A DNA stretch of 64,000 bases. Source: JADGGV01 sp035715725. Lineage in GTDB: Bacteria; Gemmatimonadota; Gemmatimonadetes; Longimicrobiales; RSA9. The notes under the pieces are model-generated. The model worked only from the letters and a program-made list of their open reading frames with translations, searched no databases and was not told the origin of the DNA. The translations under genes and the position numbers were made by a program. This document shows positions 52,558 to 60,162 of this stretch, piece by piece. Positions within the stretch are counted from its first letter, which is position 1. The number at the start of each line of letters is the position of its first letter. The DNA lies in NCBI GenBank assembly GCA_035715725.1, contig DASTKT010000142.1, positions 1 to 64,000 of the forward strand, in the 5' to 3' direction.

Positions 52558-54123
52558 CTACTTCAGCTTCGCCGCGAGCCAGTTGGCGACCGTCCCCAGC
52601 ACACCGGGGTCGATCCGGTGGCTCGGGAGCCCGGCGTAGCCGCGGGGGTCTCCGCTCGGGTCCGCGAGGAAGAGGTGATTGTGGCCCGGGAAGACGCGGA
52701 CGGTCACGTCCCGGTCGCCGCCGGCCCGGAACGCCGCGCCGAGCGTCTCGGCCTGCGCCGCCGTGACCTGCTGGTCCGTCGCGCCCTGGACGATCAGCAC
52801 CGGCGCGCGGACCTTCCGCGCCGTGGAGAGCGGGTCGTACGCCAGGAAGAAGCGCATCCAGGCGTTGTGCGTGGCCAGGCTGTCCAGCACGACGTGAGCG
52901 GCCGCCAGCGCCGAGTCCCGCCGCGCCGGCGTCAGCGCCGTATCGTGCTCCGCGGCGTACCGCTGCTGGAACTCGATGATCTGCCGGCCGGTCTGCGCGG
53001 GGCCCGCCATGAGCACGATCGCGCGCACCCGCGGGTCGCGGGCGGCGACCAGCGGCGCGATCAGACCGCCCTCGCTGTGCCCGAGGAGCGCGATCCGCGC
53101 GGGATCGATCTCCGGCCGCGCGCGCAGCCAGCGCACCGCCGCCTCGATGTCGGCCGCGAAGTCCTCGCTCGTGGCCGTCCCGAACGAGCCGGTGGATGCA
53201 CCCGTGCCCCGGTCATCGAGCCGCAGCACCGCGATCCCGCGCCGGGAGAGCGTGTCCGCGACCTGTCGCATCGGCCGGTAGTCGCCCACCGACGGGAGCG
53301 CCTCGTCCCGGTCCTGCGGCCCGCTGCCGGTGATCGTGACCACCGCCGGGATCCGGCCGCGCCGCGCCCGCGGCAGCGTGAGCGTGCCGGCGAGCGTGCC
53401 GCCCGGCCCCGGCACCGACACCTCCTCCGCCGCGTACGGCGCGCCCGCTGGCGGCGAGTAGTCCGGCTTGGCCGCGGCCGGGGGCGCCGCCGAGCTCCCG
53501 CTCCGGTGCACCACCACGCCTTGCGCCGGGACCGACGCCGCGACCACCCGCCCCGCCGCGTCGACCACGGCCCGCAGATCCGCCCCGCCCAGCACCACCG
53601 ATACCGTGTCCCCGGCCACCGTGCGCACCGTGGCCGGGACGGTCTGGCCGCCGATGAAGAACGGCAGCTCGACGGGGCCGCTGCCCAGCTTCCGCGCCCG
53701 GCGCACGGCCTGCTCGAGCAGCGCGAACGACAGGTTGATGTAGGGGAACGCGCCCGCCCGCGTGGCGAGCCGCTGCGGCCCGGCCGGGGTCTCGACGACG
53801 GCCGTGTCGCCACGCAGGTCGATCGTGACCGACCGCACGGTGCTCTCCGGCTGTCCCGGCGGGTGCACCTGGAGCCCGAGGTGCGGAACCGACTCGTCCG
53901 CCGCGATCGTGGCCGTGTACGCCACCTGACCCCCCGAGACGTGCTCGGCGAGCGTGCCCTCGAGGCGACCGGCGCTTCGGCTGAAGCGCTCGACCGCGAG
54001 CGTGTCGCTCCCGCGCAGGACCACGAACGTGTCCGCCGCAGAGGCATTCTGCGCGGAAGCGCCGCCCGGCAGCGCGGCGATGAGGACGGCGGCCCCGAGG
54101 GCCCACGGACGGATGGCCAGCAT
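52558..54123 (-). CDS. Secreted alpha/beta hydrolase (S33-like serine peptidase/esterase)
   Basis: A 521-residue exported protein: signal peptide (1-24, ASAQN), about 230 residues of beta-rich N-terminal domain, then an alpha/beta hydrolase domain with GHSEGG (nucleophile S350), RLDDRGTGASTGSFG, an acidic residue in IVQGATDQQV and GHNHLF (catalytic His). Family resemblance is to Serine aminopeptidase/dienelactone-hydrolase-type enzymes. ATG 54123 is preceded by AAAGGAG four bases away, a strong site. 47 bp downstream of the DUF2911 gene. Substrate not predictable. Confidence 0.75.
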   Translation of the reverse strand: MLAIRPWALGAAVLIAALPGGASAQNASAADTFVVLRGSDTLAVERFSRSAGRLEGTLAEHVSGGQVAYTATIAADESVPHLGLQVHPPGQPESTVRSVTIDLRGDTAVVETPAGPQRLATRAGAFPYINLSFALLEQAVRRARKLGSGPVELPFFIGGQTVPATVRTVAGDTVSVVLGGADLRAVVDAAGRVVAASVPAQGVVVHRSGSSAAPPAAAKPDYSPPAGAPYAAEEVSVPGPGGTLAGTLTLPRARRGRIPAVVTITGSGPQDRDEALPSVGDYRPMRQVADTLSRRGIAVLRLDDRGTGASTGSFGTATSEDFAADIEAAVRWLRARPEIDPARIALLGHSEGGLIAPLVAARDPRVRAIVLMAGPAQTGRQIIEFQQRYAAEHDTALTPARRDSALAAAHVVLDSLATHNAWMRFFLAYDPLSTARKVRAPVLIVQGATDQQVTAAQAETLGAAFRAGGDRDVTVRVFPGHNHLFLADPSGDPRGYAGLPSHRIDPGVLGTVANWLAAKLK

Positions 54124-54170
54124 CGGTCTCCTTTCGATGGCCCGGCCGCCGTCTCGCGGGCGCGCCGGGC

Positions 54171-54767
54171 TCAGCTCTTGACGACCCGGACCGGCACCAC
54201 GATCCGGGTGTTCTGCCACTCCAGCACCAGATCCGACCCCGCGGAACCGACCGGCGTCGCGCGGATCGTGAACGTCTCCACCGGCGCCTTCAACGCCTGC
54301 GCCACCACCTTGCCCCGACCGACCTCCTGCGCCTGCACGCTCGGGTAATCCGCCTCGATCCCCCACTGCGCCGTCGAGCGGTTCACGATCACCGTCCACG
54401 CCTTTGGGTCGGGGATCGTGTAGAGCGAGTACGAGCCCGCCGGGACCCGCACACCCGCGATGCTCGCCGCCACCGGCAGGTGGATCGTCGTCGGCTCGTT
54501 GGCGCCCGTCCGCCAGACCTTGCCGTACGGCACCCGCTCCCCGCCGATCATCGTCCGGCCCCGCAGCGAGGGCCGCGAGTAGCAGATCCGCCCCGTCGCC
54601 CCCGCCAGCGCGATCGCCGTCGAATCGTACGGGCTCGCCCGTCCCGCCACCTTCGCCTGCGGCCGGCAGTGCGTATCCACCGCAGTCGCCTTCTGCTGCG
54701 CTCCCGCCGCCGAGGCACCGGCCAGCACGGCCAGGGCGGTCACCACGAACGTCGTCCGGCGCTTCAT
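54171..54767 (-). CDS. DUF2911 exported protein
   Basis: A 198-residue protein with a signal peptide (1-23, AGAQQ). The body includes ICYSRPSLRGRTMIGG, PYGKVWRTGANEPTT, GVRVPAGSYSLYTIPD and WTVIVNRSTAQWG, the hallmark of the DUF2911 family of secreted Bacteroidota and Gemmatimonadota proteins. Function unknown. ATG 54767 has GGAGG seven bases upstream. It lies upstream of the hydrolase with only 47 bp between. Confidence 0.85.
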   Translation of the reverse strand: MKRRTTFVVTALAVLAGASAAGAQQKATAVDTHCRPQAKVAGRASPYDSTAIALAGATGRICYSRPSLRGRTMIGGERVPYGKVWRTGANEPTTIHLPVAASIAGVRVPAGSYSLYTIPDPKAWTVIVNRSTAQWGIEADYPSVQAQEVGRGKVVAQALKAPVETFTIRATPVGSAGSDLVLEWQNTRIVVPVRVVKS

Positions 54768-54862
54768 CCTTCGGCCTCCTCCGATCGGTCCGTACGCCCG
54801 CGGGCGCCAACGCCCGCGCATCCGCCGGAATGAATAGCCGGACCGCCCGGGGACCGCCACGC

Positions 54863-55501
54863 TCAGCCGTTTCGCATCACCCGGCGCCACGAGAAGTACG
54901 AGTAGACCGCCGGAACGCCGCTGGCCAGCGCGATCCCGGAGACGACGACCCACGCCCGCAGCGGCGGTCGCAGCGGCAGCGCCGCCAGAACGACCAGCCC
55001 GCCGAGGACGAACGTCTTCCCCGCCAGCCGGTGCGTCTCCCGCCACACCTGCTCGCTCGACAGCGTCCACGGCGTCCGCACCCCGATCCACCAGTTCGAG
55101 CGCACCCGCGGCATGTAGTTCCCCAGCACGAGGAGGCTCACACCCACGATCGCGAGGATCACCTGCGTCGGGTCCATCGGCCACCCGAGCGCGTACCCCA
55201 GCGTCGCCACCTCCACGGCCGCGAACAGCAGGATCACCACGTTCACGACGATCCAGAACGTCTCGTCGAACCGCTGATAATGCTCCCGCCGCGGATCGAT
55301 CCGCCGCAGCAGCGGGAGAAGCAGCCGGAGTGCGGCCGCCAGCGCCGGCAGCAGCCACGCCCACCCCCGGGACCGCCACTCCGACACCTCCCCCGCCGTG
55401 TTCCAGTGCACCGGGATCCTCGCCGGCAGGCGGCCGTAGACCACGGCCACGAACACCGCCATCGCCACGATCACCACGGGGCCGAGCCAGCGCCGGCTCA
55501 T
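54863..55501 (-). CDS. sdpI: SdpI-family membrane protein
   Basis: Polytopic membrane protein of 212 residues, about six TM helices. N-terminal DUF1648 segment (YGRLPARIPVHWNTAGEV). C-terminal SdpI signature: GNYMPRVRSNWWIGVRTPW then TLSSEQVWRETHRLAGKTFV. In Bacillus, SdpI gives immunity to the SdpC toxin and sequesters SdpR at the membrane. Here no toxin gene is adjacent. The ATG overlaps the sdpR stop (ATGA), so the two are one unit. Function as immunity is not proven. Confidence 0.85.
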   Translation of the reverse strand: MSRRWLGPVVIVAMAVFVAVVYGRLPARIPVHWNTAGEVSEWRSRGWAWLLPALAAALRLLLPLLRRIDPRREHYQRFDETFWIVVNVVILLFAAVEVATLGYALGWPMDPTQVILAIVGVSLLVLGNYMPRVRSNWWIGVRTPWTLSSEQVWRETHRLAGKTFVLGGLVVLAALPLRPPLRAWVVVSGIALASGVPAVYSYFSWRRVMRNG

Positions 55502-55785
55502 CGCTCCCCGCCGATCCCGAAAAAGTCCATCATCTCCTCCAGGAACTCCTGAAAGACCGTGCTGTTCAGCGAGTACACGATGTTGCGCCCCTCCCGCTCC
55601 GCCTCCACCAACCCCGCCTCCCGCAGCACGTTCAGGTGATGCGACACCGACGCGTGCGTCATCGGAAACCGCGCCGCGATCTCCCCCGCCGTCAGCTCCC
55701 CCGCGCGCAGCGCCCGCAGGATCTCCCGCCGGGTCGGGTCCGCCAGTGCCCGGATCGTCTGGTCCACGCGTCGCCCCCGAGACAT
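55498..55785 (-). CDS. sdpR: ArsR/SdpR-family repressor
   Basis: A 95-residue winged-helix repressor: RALADPTRREILRALRAGELTAGEIAARF and SHHLNVLREAGLVEAEREGR (wing). There are no Cys metal ligands, so it is of the SdpR metal-independent type. The 3' end overlaps sdpI. A perfect 7-bp inverted repeat lies over its own start codon, the expected operator for autorepression. No ribosome site; near-leaderless. Confidence 0.85.
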   Translation of the reverse strand: MSRGRRVDQTIRALADPTRREILRALRAGELTAGEIAARFPMTHASVSHHLNVLREAGLVEAEREGRNIVYSLNSTVFQEFLEEMMDFFGIGGER

Positions 55786-55803
55786 TTAGAAGGTGATCTA
55801 AAT
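55784..55803 (-). promoter_or_regulatory. Operator of sdpR-sdpI
   Basis: Perfect inverted repeat atttaga (55784-55790) and tctaaat (55797-55803), separated by aggtga. It covers the start codon and touches the predicted -10, so repressor bound here would block initiation. Confidence 0.6.
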
Positions 55804-55829
55804 ATTCGGCGGACCGCGACGGGCGTCAA
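55801..55829 (-). promoter_or_regulatory. Candidate promoter of sdpR-sdpI
   Basis: Minus strand TTGACG (55829-55824), 17-base spacer, AATATT (55806-55801). The start codon at 55785 would be only about eight bases from the transcription start. Confidence 0.5.
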
Positions 55830-55846
55830 GGCGGGGCGAGGTGCGC

Positions 55847-56866
55847 TCAGTCCTCGCGGAAGTAGGTGAAGCCCATGGCGTCGTGGACGCGGGCCATGGT
55901 GACGCGGGCGACGTCGCGGGTGCGGCGGTTGCCCTCGTGGAGGATCTCGTCGACGAGGTGGGGCATGGCGGCGAAGTGGGCGCGGCGCTCGCGCATGGGC
56001 TCGAGGAAGGCGTTGAGGGCGGCGGCGAGCTTGCGCTTGACCTCGACATCGCCGACGCGGCCGGCGCGATAGCGGGCCTTGAGGTCGTCGACCTCGTCGA
56101 CGTCGGGGTTGAAGAGGTCGTGGTAGATGAAGACGGGGTTGCCCTCGACGGTGCCGGGGATGTCGGCGCGGACGCGGTTGGGGTCGGTATACATCTGCAT
56201 GACGCGCTGACGGACGACGTCGGCGGAGTCGGAGAGGAAGATGGCGTTGTCGAGGGACTTGGACATCTTCTGCTCGCCGTAGATTCCGGGGAGCGTGGGG
56301 ACGTCGGCCATGAGGACGTCGGGCTCGGGGAAGACGTCGCCGTAGAGGTAGTTGAAGCGGCGGGCGAGTTCGCGGGTGACCTCGACGTGGGGGATGTTGT
56401 CCTTGCCGACGGGGACGAGGTCGGCGCGGGGGAGCAGGATGTCGGCGGCCTGGAGGACGGGGTAGCCGACGAGGCCGAAGGGGAGCGCCTCGAGGTGCGC
56501 GGCCTCGGCCATGTCCTTGATGCTGGGGATGCGCTCGAGGCGGGGGAGCGTGACGAGCATCCCGAGGATGAGCGCGAGCTCGGAGGTCTCGGGGATCGCC
56601 GACTGGACGAAGATGGTGCTGCGCTCGGGGTCGATGCCGGCGGCGAGGTAGTCGAGGACCATCTCGCGGATGTGGCCGGGGATCTCGGCGATGGCCTCCT
56701 TCTCGGGCCGCGTGGTGAGCGCGTGGAGGTCGGCGATGATGAAGAAGCAGTCGAATTCGGACTGGAGCCGGACGCGCGCGGCGAGGCTTCCCACCCAGTG
56801 TCCCAGGTGGAGTCGACCGGTGGGCCGGTCTCCAGTCAGGATCCGCTTTCGAGCGTTGGCGTCCAC
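55847..56866 (-). CDS. trpS: Tryptophanyl-tRNA synthetase
   Basis: Class I aminoacyl-tRNA synthetase. The 339 residues have TGDRPTGRLHLGHWVGSL (HIGH as HLGH, 20-23), IIADLHALTT, PVLQAADILLPRADLVPVGKD and GEQKMSKSLDN (KMSKS). GTG 56866 with GGAGG five bases upstream is taken as the start. An in-frame ATG 22 codons further upstream (56932) would add residues unlike TrpRS. Nothing unusual. A promoter candidate lies about 110 bp upstream. Confidence 0.93.
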   Translation of the reverse strand: MDANARKRILTGDRPTGRLHLGHWVGSLAARVRLQSEFDCFFIIADLHALTTRPEKEAIAEIPGHIREMVLDYLAAGIDPERSTIFVQSAIPETSELALILGMLVTLPRLERIPSIKDMAEAAHLEALPFGLVGYPVLQAADILLPRADLVPVGKDNIPHVEVTRELARRFNYLYGDVFPEPDVLMADVPTLPGIYGEQKMSKSLDNAIFLSDSADVVRQRVMQMYTDPNRVRADIPGTVEGNPVFIYHDLFNPDVDEVDDLKARYRAGRVGDVEVKRKLAAALNAFLEPMRERRAHFAAMPHLVDEILHEGNRRTRDVARVTMARVHDAMGFTYFRED

Positions 56867-56975
56867 GCATGCCTCCGAAGGGCTCGGCCGGCGCCGTGCC
56901 GGCTGGTTTCTGGCTGAATCCGGCGGGCGCAACTCGCGTTCCCGGGCGGCGCGTCGCCGGGAATAATTGTTGCCT

Positions 56976-57005
56976 GTTAGACGACCTCGGTCACACCACC
57001 GTCAA
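56976..57005 (-). promoter_or_regulatory. Candidate sigma70 promoter of trpS
   Basis: Minus strand TTGACG (57005-57000), 18-base spacer, TCTAAC (56981-56976). Gives a leader of about 105 nt. Motif match only. Confidence 0.35.
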
Positions 57006-57032
57006 CTCGATCTTCACCCCTCGGAGGGCCGG

Positions 57033-57560
57033 ATGCCGGTCAACACGCTCAAGGACCTGCTGCGCCACGTCTTGGGCGGCCTCTACCAGGGCGAGCAGGA
57101 ACGCTTGCCGCTGTTGGATGCCATGGAAACCGAGACGCACAGCCGCCTGCTGCGGGATCGCCTGCGGCGCAGCCGCGAGGAGGCCCGGCAGCACACCACC
57201 ACGCTGGAGCGCTGCTTCGAGCTGTTCGGGAGCGATCCACCTCGCGCCACCTGCGCGGCGGTCCGCGGGATCGCCGAGGAGCGGCGGGCCTTCATTCGGG
57301 ACGGGGCCGCACCACCGGTGATGGAGGCCTACCACATGGATGTGGCGCTCCGGTGCGGCGCGTACATGTCGGCCGCGTATCGGAGCGCCGCCGCCGTCAG
57401 CCGCGAGGCGGAGCAGGGCGACATCGCCCGGTTGCTGGAGGCGAGCCTGCGCCAGGAGGTCGAGGCCGCCGACTGGATCGAGAGCCACCGCCCCGACGTG
57501 CTCGCCGAGGTCCGGCCTCAGCCGGTCGAGCGCGCCGCCCTCGCCGGCCGCTCCGGCTAG
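57033..57560 (+). CDS. Ferritin-like DUF892 (YciF-type) protein
   Basis: A 175-residue all-helical protein. The N-terminal LKDLLRHVLGGLYQGEQERLPLL, then REEARQHTTTLERCFELFG, then the later helix SLRQEVEAADWIESHRPDVL match the DUF892 ferritin-like fold, whose Glu/His residues line a four-helix bundle. Stress-related function is assumed in the family. Start ATG 57033 has GGAGG five bases upstream. Divergent from trpS with 166 bp between. Ends 13 bp from the stop of the following minus-strand gene. Confidence 0.72.
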   Translation: MPVNTLKDLLRHVLGGLYQGEQERLPLLDAMETETHSRLLRDRLRRSREEARQHTTTLERCFELFGSDPPRATCAAVRGIAEERRAFIRDGAAPPVMEAYHMDVALRCGAYMSAAYRSAAAVSREAEQGDIARLLEASLRQEVEAADWIESHRPDVLAEVRPQPVERAALAGRSG

Positions 57561-57573
57561 CTCAGGCCGGTGC

Positions 57574-58077
57574 TCACGCCGCCCGGCCGGCCTTCCCCGC
57601 CATCCGCCGCAGGTACGCGATGGCGTCGGTGGCCTGCCGGGCGTTAAAGCCCGCCTCGAGCCGCGCCACCACCCGCTCCCGGATGTCCTCCGAGATCTGC
57701 TCCGACGCGACCAGCTCCCGGATCTCGTCGAGCTGCTCGGCCGTCGCCGGCGTCTCCTGCTCCAGCCGCTCCTGCGCCGAGCGCGACGTCGGGAAGTTCA
57801 GGTTCGCCAGCGCCCGCCCGATCGCCGACGTCTCGCAGTTCTCGATGAAGCTCGTCCTGTTCACGTACCCCGCCCCTTCCCGCTCGTACGCCCACCCCGT
57901 CGTCGGGCAGCCGTCCTCGCGGTCGCGGTACACCGTCGCCTTGAAGACGACGAGATCGCCCTCCAGCCGGACCATCTCCGTCTGGATCGACCCCTCCGGG
58001 TACCGCGCGTAGAATGCACGGATCCGCTCGGCGACGTCCACGTAGTCCTTCATGTCGAAAGCGTTGTCCCTCGCCAT
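57574..58077 (-). CDS. Phage-like ssDNA-binding/annealing-type protein (tentative)
   Basis: A 167-residue protein. Its central part reads 'EGSIQTEMVRLEGDLVVFKATVYRD ... GWAYEREGAGYVNRTSFIENCETSAIGRALANLNF'. The ENCETSAIGRAL pattern is seen in phage recombination/ssDNA-annealing-type proteins and related hypothetical proteins. The C-terminus is helical. ATG 58077 with AGAGG five bases upstream is preferred to an earlier in-frame ATG at 58095. No phage genes are next to it. I would not call it an annealing protein without a profile search. Confidence 0.45.
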   Translation of the reverse strand: MARDNAFDMKDYVDVAERIRAFYARYPEGSIQTEMVRLEGDLVVFKATVYRDREDGCPTTGWAYEREGAGYVNRTSFIENCETSAIGRALANLNFPTSRSAQERLEQETPATAEQLDEIRELVASEQISEDIRERVVARLEAGFNARQATDAIAYLRRMAGKAGRAA

Positions 58078-58225
58078 AACCACCTCTGCTGCCAAGGACT
58101 TCTGCCCGTTGTGTCACGGCTCGTGTACTACCCCCTCCGCGGGGGTCCGTTCCCGAACAAACACCGTAAGCTGGAGGGTATGTCTCTTGCGCCCGATGGA
58201 GGCGGAGACAGCCGTGGGAGGCGCC

Positions 58226-58552
58226 ATGGAGGAGTACGAATCGGTGGCGAGGACGCCGGAGGTCGGGCCGGGGCAGGTGCGGGAGGTGGAGGCGCACGGC
58301 GAGACGCTGGCGCTGCTGAACGTGGGCCAGACGTACTACGCGGTGGATGCCCGGTGTCCGGCGGACGGGACGAATCTGGCGCGGGAAGGGCGGCTGAAGG
58401 GGGAGCTGCTGGTGTGCCCGGAGGACGAGGCGGCGTACGACGTCCGGACGGGCGAGCGGGTGGGGAGCGACGGTGCGCAAGGGCTGCAGAGCTACGCGAT
58501 CCGCGTGGAGGGGAACGTGATCCGCGTCGGTCCGGCGCTCGAGCGGGAGTGA
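58226..58552 (+). CDS. Rieske-like small protein without the histidine ligands
   Basis: A 108-residue protein with the Rieske/NirD-type fold pattern: 'VREVEAHGETLALLNVGQTYYAVDARCPADGTNLAREG' then 'ELLVCPEDEAAYDVRTGE'. In a true Rieske protein these two loops read CxH and CxxH; here they are CPA and CPED, so both His ligands are lost and a [2Fe-2S] cluster is unlikely. GGAGG four bases before ATG 58226. Divergent from the ssDNA-type gene. It might bind another metal or act as a scaffold. Confidence 0.65.
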   Translation: MEEYESVARTPEVGPGQVREVEAHGETLALLNVGQTYYAVDARCPADGTNLAREGRLKGELLVCPEDEAAYDVRTGERVGSDGAQGLQSYAIRVEGNVIRVGPALERE

Positions 58553-58569
58553 GGTGGCAGGCGGGGGGC

Positions 58570-58866
58570 TCACGCCCGGCGCGTGTCGGGCGCGGCGATC
58601 GGCCGGGCTTCGCGGAGCAACTGGCTCAGCTCGTGATCGAAAAGCTCGTGGAAGCGTCCGCGGGGGATGAGTGCCTCGAAGGACGGGCGCTCGGCGCCGT
58701 CGCGGAAGAAGTGGACAGCCTCGATGAGGCCGAAGCCGACGCGACCGGTCCCGGCCATGCCGCCGCCGGCGAGGCGCGCGATCCACGGCCGCCCGGCGTG
58801 GATGAAGGCGCGCCCTTCGGGCGGCGACGGCTCCGGCGGCGCAGCGTTGCCGTTGGAGGCATTCAT
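58570..58866 (-). CDS. Small hypothetical protein coupled to queD
   Basis: A 98-residue protein; I do not recognise it. It starts with an Ala/Pro-rich 20-residue tail, then GRPWIARLAGGGMAGTGRVGFGLIEAVHFFRDG. Its ATG overlaps the queD stop (ATGA), so it is expressed with queD. No TM or signal. Perhaps an accessory of the same pathway; function unknown. Confidence 0.55.
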   Translation of the reverse strand: MNASNGNAAPPEPSPPEGRAFIHAGRPWIARLAGGGMAGTGRVGFGLIEAVHFFRDGAERPSFEALIPRGRFHELFDHELSQLLREARPIAAPDTRRA

Positions 58867-59303
58867 TCGGCCACCGGGGCGTCGCCGCCGAAATAATCCA
58901 CGTAGAACGTTTCGTCCTCGTGCAGGCGCAGGCGGCGGAGCCGCATGGGCGCGGGGAGCGCGGCCTCGATGCGCGGCCAGAGGTAGACGAGGAGGTTCTC
59001 GGTCGTGGGGATGGCGTTCCCCGGGCCGAACTCGGGCACCGCATGGTTGAGGTGCTGGTGGTCGAGCGGCGCGAGCACCTGCTCGCGGAGGACGGCGTCG
59101 AGGCGATCCAGGTCGGCGGAAAAGCCGGTGCTCGGGTCGATGGGGCTGTCGACGGACACCTCGAGCAGGTAGTTGTGGCCGTGTCCGTGCGGGTTGGCGC
59201 ACGCGCCGAAGACGCGGCGATTCTCGTCGTCGCTCCAGTCGGGACGGTGGTAGCGGTGGGCCGCGGAGAAGCGGATTTTTCGCGTGAGCCGGGCGCTGAG
59301 CAT
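58863..59303 (-). CDS. queD: 6-pyruvoyl-tetrahydropterin synthase / QueD homologue
   Basis: A 146-residue T-fold enzyme. Zinc ligands sit in FSAAHRYHR and GHGHNYLLEV. The catalytic region is DHQHLN and the substrate site TTENLLVYLW, with HEDETFYVDYF near the end. QueD makes 6-carboxy-tetrahydropterin for queuosine; PTPS-like activity is the alternative. ATG 59303 has no SD, but a TGGACG/TACCTT promoter ends five bases upstream, so the message is probably leaderless. queC/queE are not nearby. Confidence 0.8.
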   Translation of the reverse strand: MLSARLTRKIRFSAAHRYHRPDWSDDENRRVFGACANPHGHGHNYLLEVSVDSPIDPSTGFSADLDRLDAVLREQVLAPLDHQHLNHAVPEFGPGNAIPTTENLLVYLWPRIEAALPAPMRLRRLRLHEDETFYVDYFGGDAPVAE

Positions 59304-59606
59304 CCGGGAAGGTAGGCGCGGCCGCGCGGCGCGTCCAGGGGCGACGAAACCGGCGTGGCCGGATACTTGCGGCCGGCTCGTGCGGACCGGAGCGCGGGGC
59401 CGGGCGACGGGCGCCGCCGACACCTTCACCGGAGGGGGACCGTCGCGAGGCGGTCCGGCAGGAACTCGAGATGCACGAGGCATGGAACGCGTAGGCGGCT
59501 GCGGGCCACCGACCGCGGGAGTCGGTGTCGGATTCGTGGCAGGGGCCGCCTCGGACCGGATGTCCGGACCCGCCCTTTCGGGCGCACCTCCTCATCGCAG
59601 GGAAGC
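59304..59606. other. 303-bp divergent intergenic region
   Basis: Between queD (-) and the response regulator (+). I see no gene. A short hairpin ggaccg (59437-59442) / cggtcc (59451-59456) is present, and the queD promoter is at its left edge. Confidence 0.6.
59309..59337 (-). promoter_or_regulatory. Candidate leaderless promoter of queD
   Basis: Minus strand TGGACG (59337-59332), 17-base spacer, TACCTT (59314-59309), and the ATG starts five bases later at 59303. Confidence 0.4.
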
Positions 59607-60035
59607 GTGAAGTTCGCGACGATGCAATCGGCCACGGACCCGCTGGCAGGACGCCAGACTCTTCGGATCCTCATCGCGGAGGATCACCTGGACAGCCGAG
59701 ATGCACTCCGGGCGCTGCTGGAGGCGTTCGGCTACGCGGTGCTGGTCGCGACGAACGGGCAGGAGGCGGTGGAGGCGGCGCTGAGCGAGACGCCGGATCT
59801 GATCCTGATGGACATCATGATGCCGGTGCTGGACGGGTTCGAGGCGACGCGGCTCTTGCGGCGCCACCCGGAGACGCGGCGGACGCCGATCATCGCGGTG
59901 ACGGCGATGGAGGGCGCCCGCGAGCTGGCGCTCCATGCCGGCGCCGACGACTACGTGCGCAAGCCGATCGACATCCGGGCGCTGCTGGCGAAGGTGAGCG
60001 GCCTGCTGGAGCGCGAGGGCGGGCGGCCGGCGTGA
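59607..60035 (+). CDS. Single-domain response regulator (receiver)
   Basis: A 142-residue CheY/DivK-like receiver with no output domain. Acidic pocket E25/D26, phospho-acceptor D69 (LILMDIMMP), T99 (AVTAMEG), K119 (YVRKP). It starts with GTG 59607 (AGGG four bases upstream); ATG 59622 is the alternative. A partner histidine kinase is not in the window. The long palindrome right after the stop is the probable terminator, shared with the HNH gene. Confidence 0.82.
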   Translation: MKFATMQSATDPLAGRQTLRILIAEDHLDSRDALRALLEAFGYAVLVATNGQEAVEAALSETPDLILMDIMMPVLDGFEATRLLRRHPETRRTPIIAVTAMEGARELALHAGADDYVRKPIDIRALLAKVSGLLEREGGRPA

Positions 60036-60048
60036 GTGCGTGGCCCGG

Positions 60049-60099
60049 CACGAACGACGAGGGGCGCCCGATCGGATCGGGCGCCCCTCGTCGTTCGTG
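60049..60099. terminator. 51-bp palindrome, probable bidirectional terminator
   Basis: Arms 60049-60073 and 60075-60099 are exact reverse complements (25 bp) around one base (60074). It lies between the convergent response-regulator and HNH genes. No T-run; the stem is very strong. Confidence 0.65.
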
Positions 60100-60137
60100 G
60101 TGCGGGGCTTCGTGGTGCGGGGCTTCGTGGTGCGCGG
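60094..60137. repeat. 15-bp tandem repeat, 2.9 copies
   Basis: ttcgtggtgcggggc at 60094-60108 and 60109-60123, and a near-complete third copy at 60124-60137. It starts inside the right arm of the palindrome. Confidence 0.8.
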
Positions 60138-60162
60138 AGCCGGACGTGGCGCGCCCGGCGGC

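Noticed and set aside
54800..54817. Hairpin gcgggcg/cgcccgc upstream of the DUF2911 gene
   Set aside because: Short stem without T-run; could be chance and lies beside a ribosome site.
55841..56917. Plus-strand frame of 358 codons antisense to trpS
   Set aside because: Contains only Val/Asp/Gly-rich antisense sequence, while the minus strand has complete TrpRS motifs.
58181..58896. Frame starting after a good GGAGGGT site at 58181
   Set aside because: It runs out of frame through the Rieske-like gene and is Gly/Arg-rich; the Rieske-like frame has a clear family pattern and its own GGAGG.
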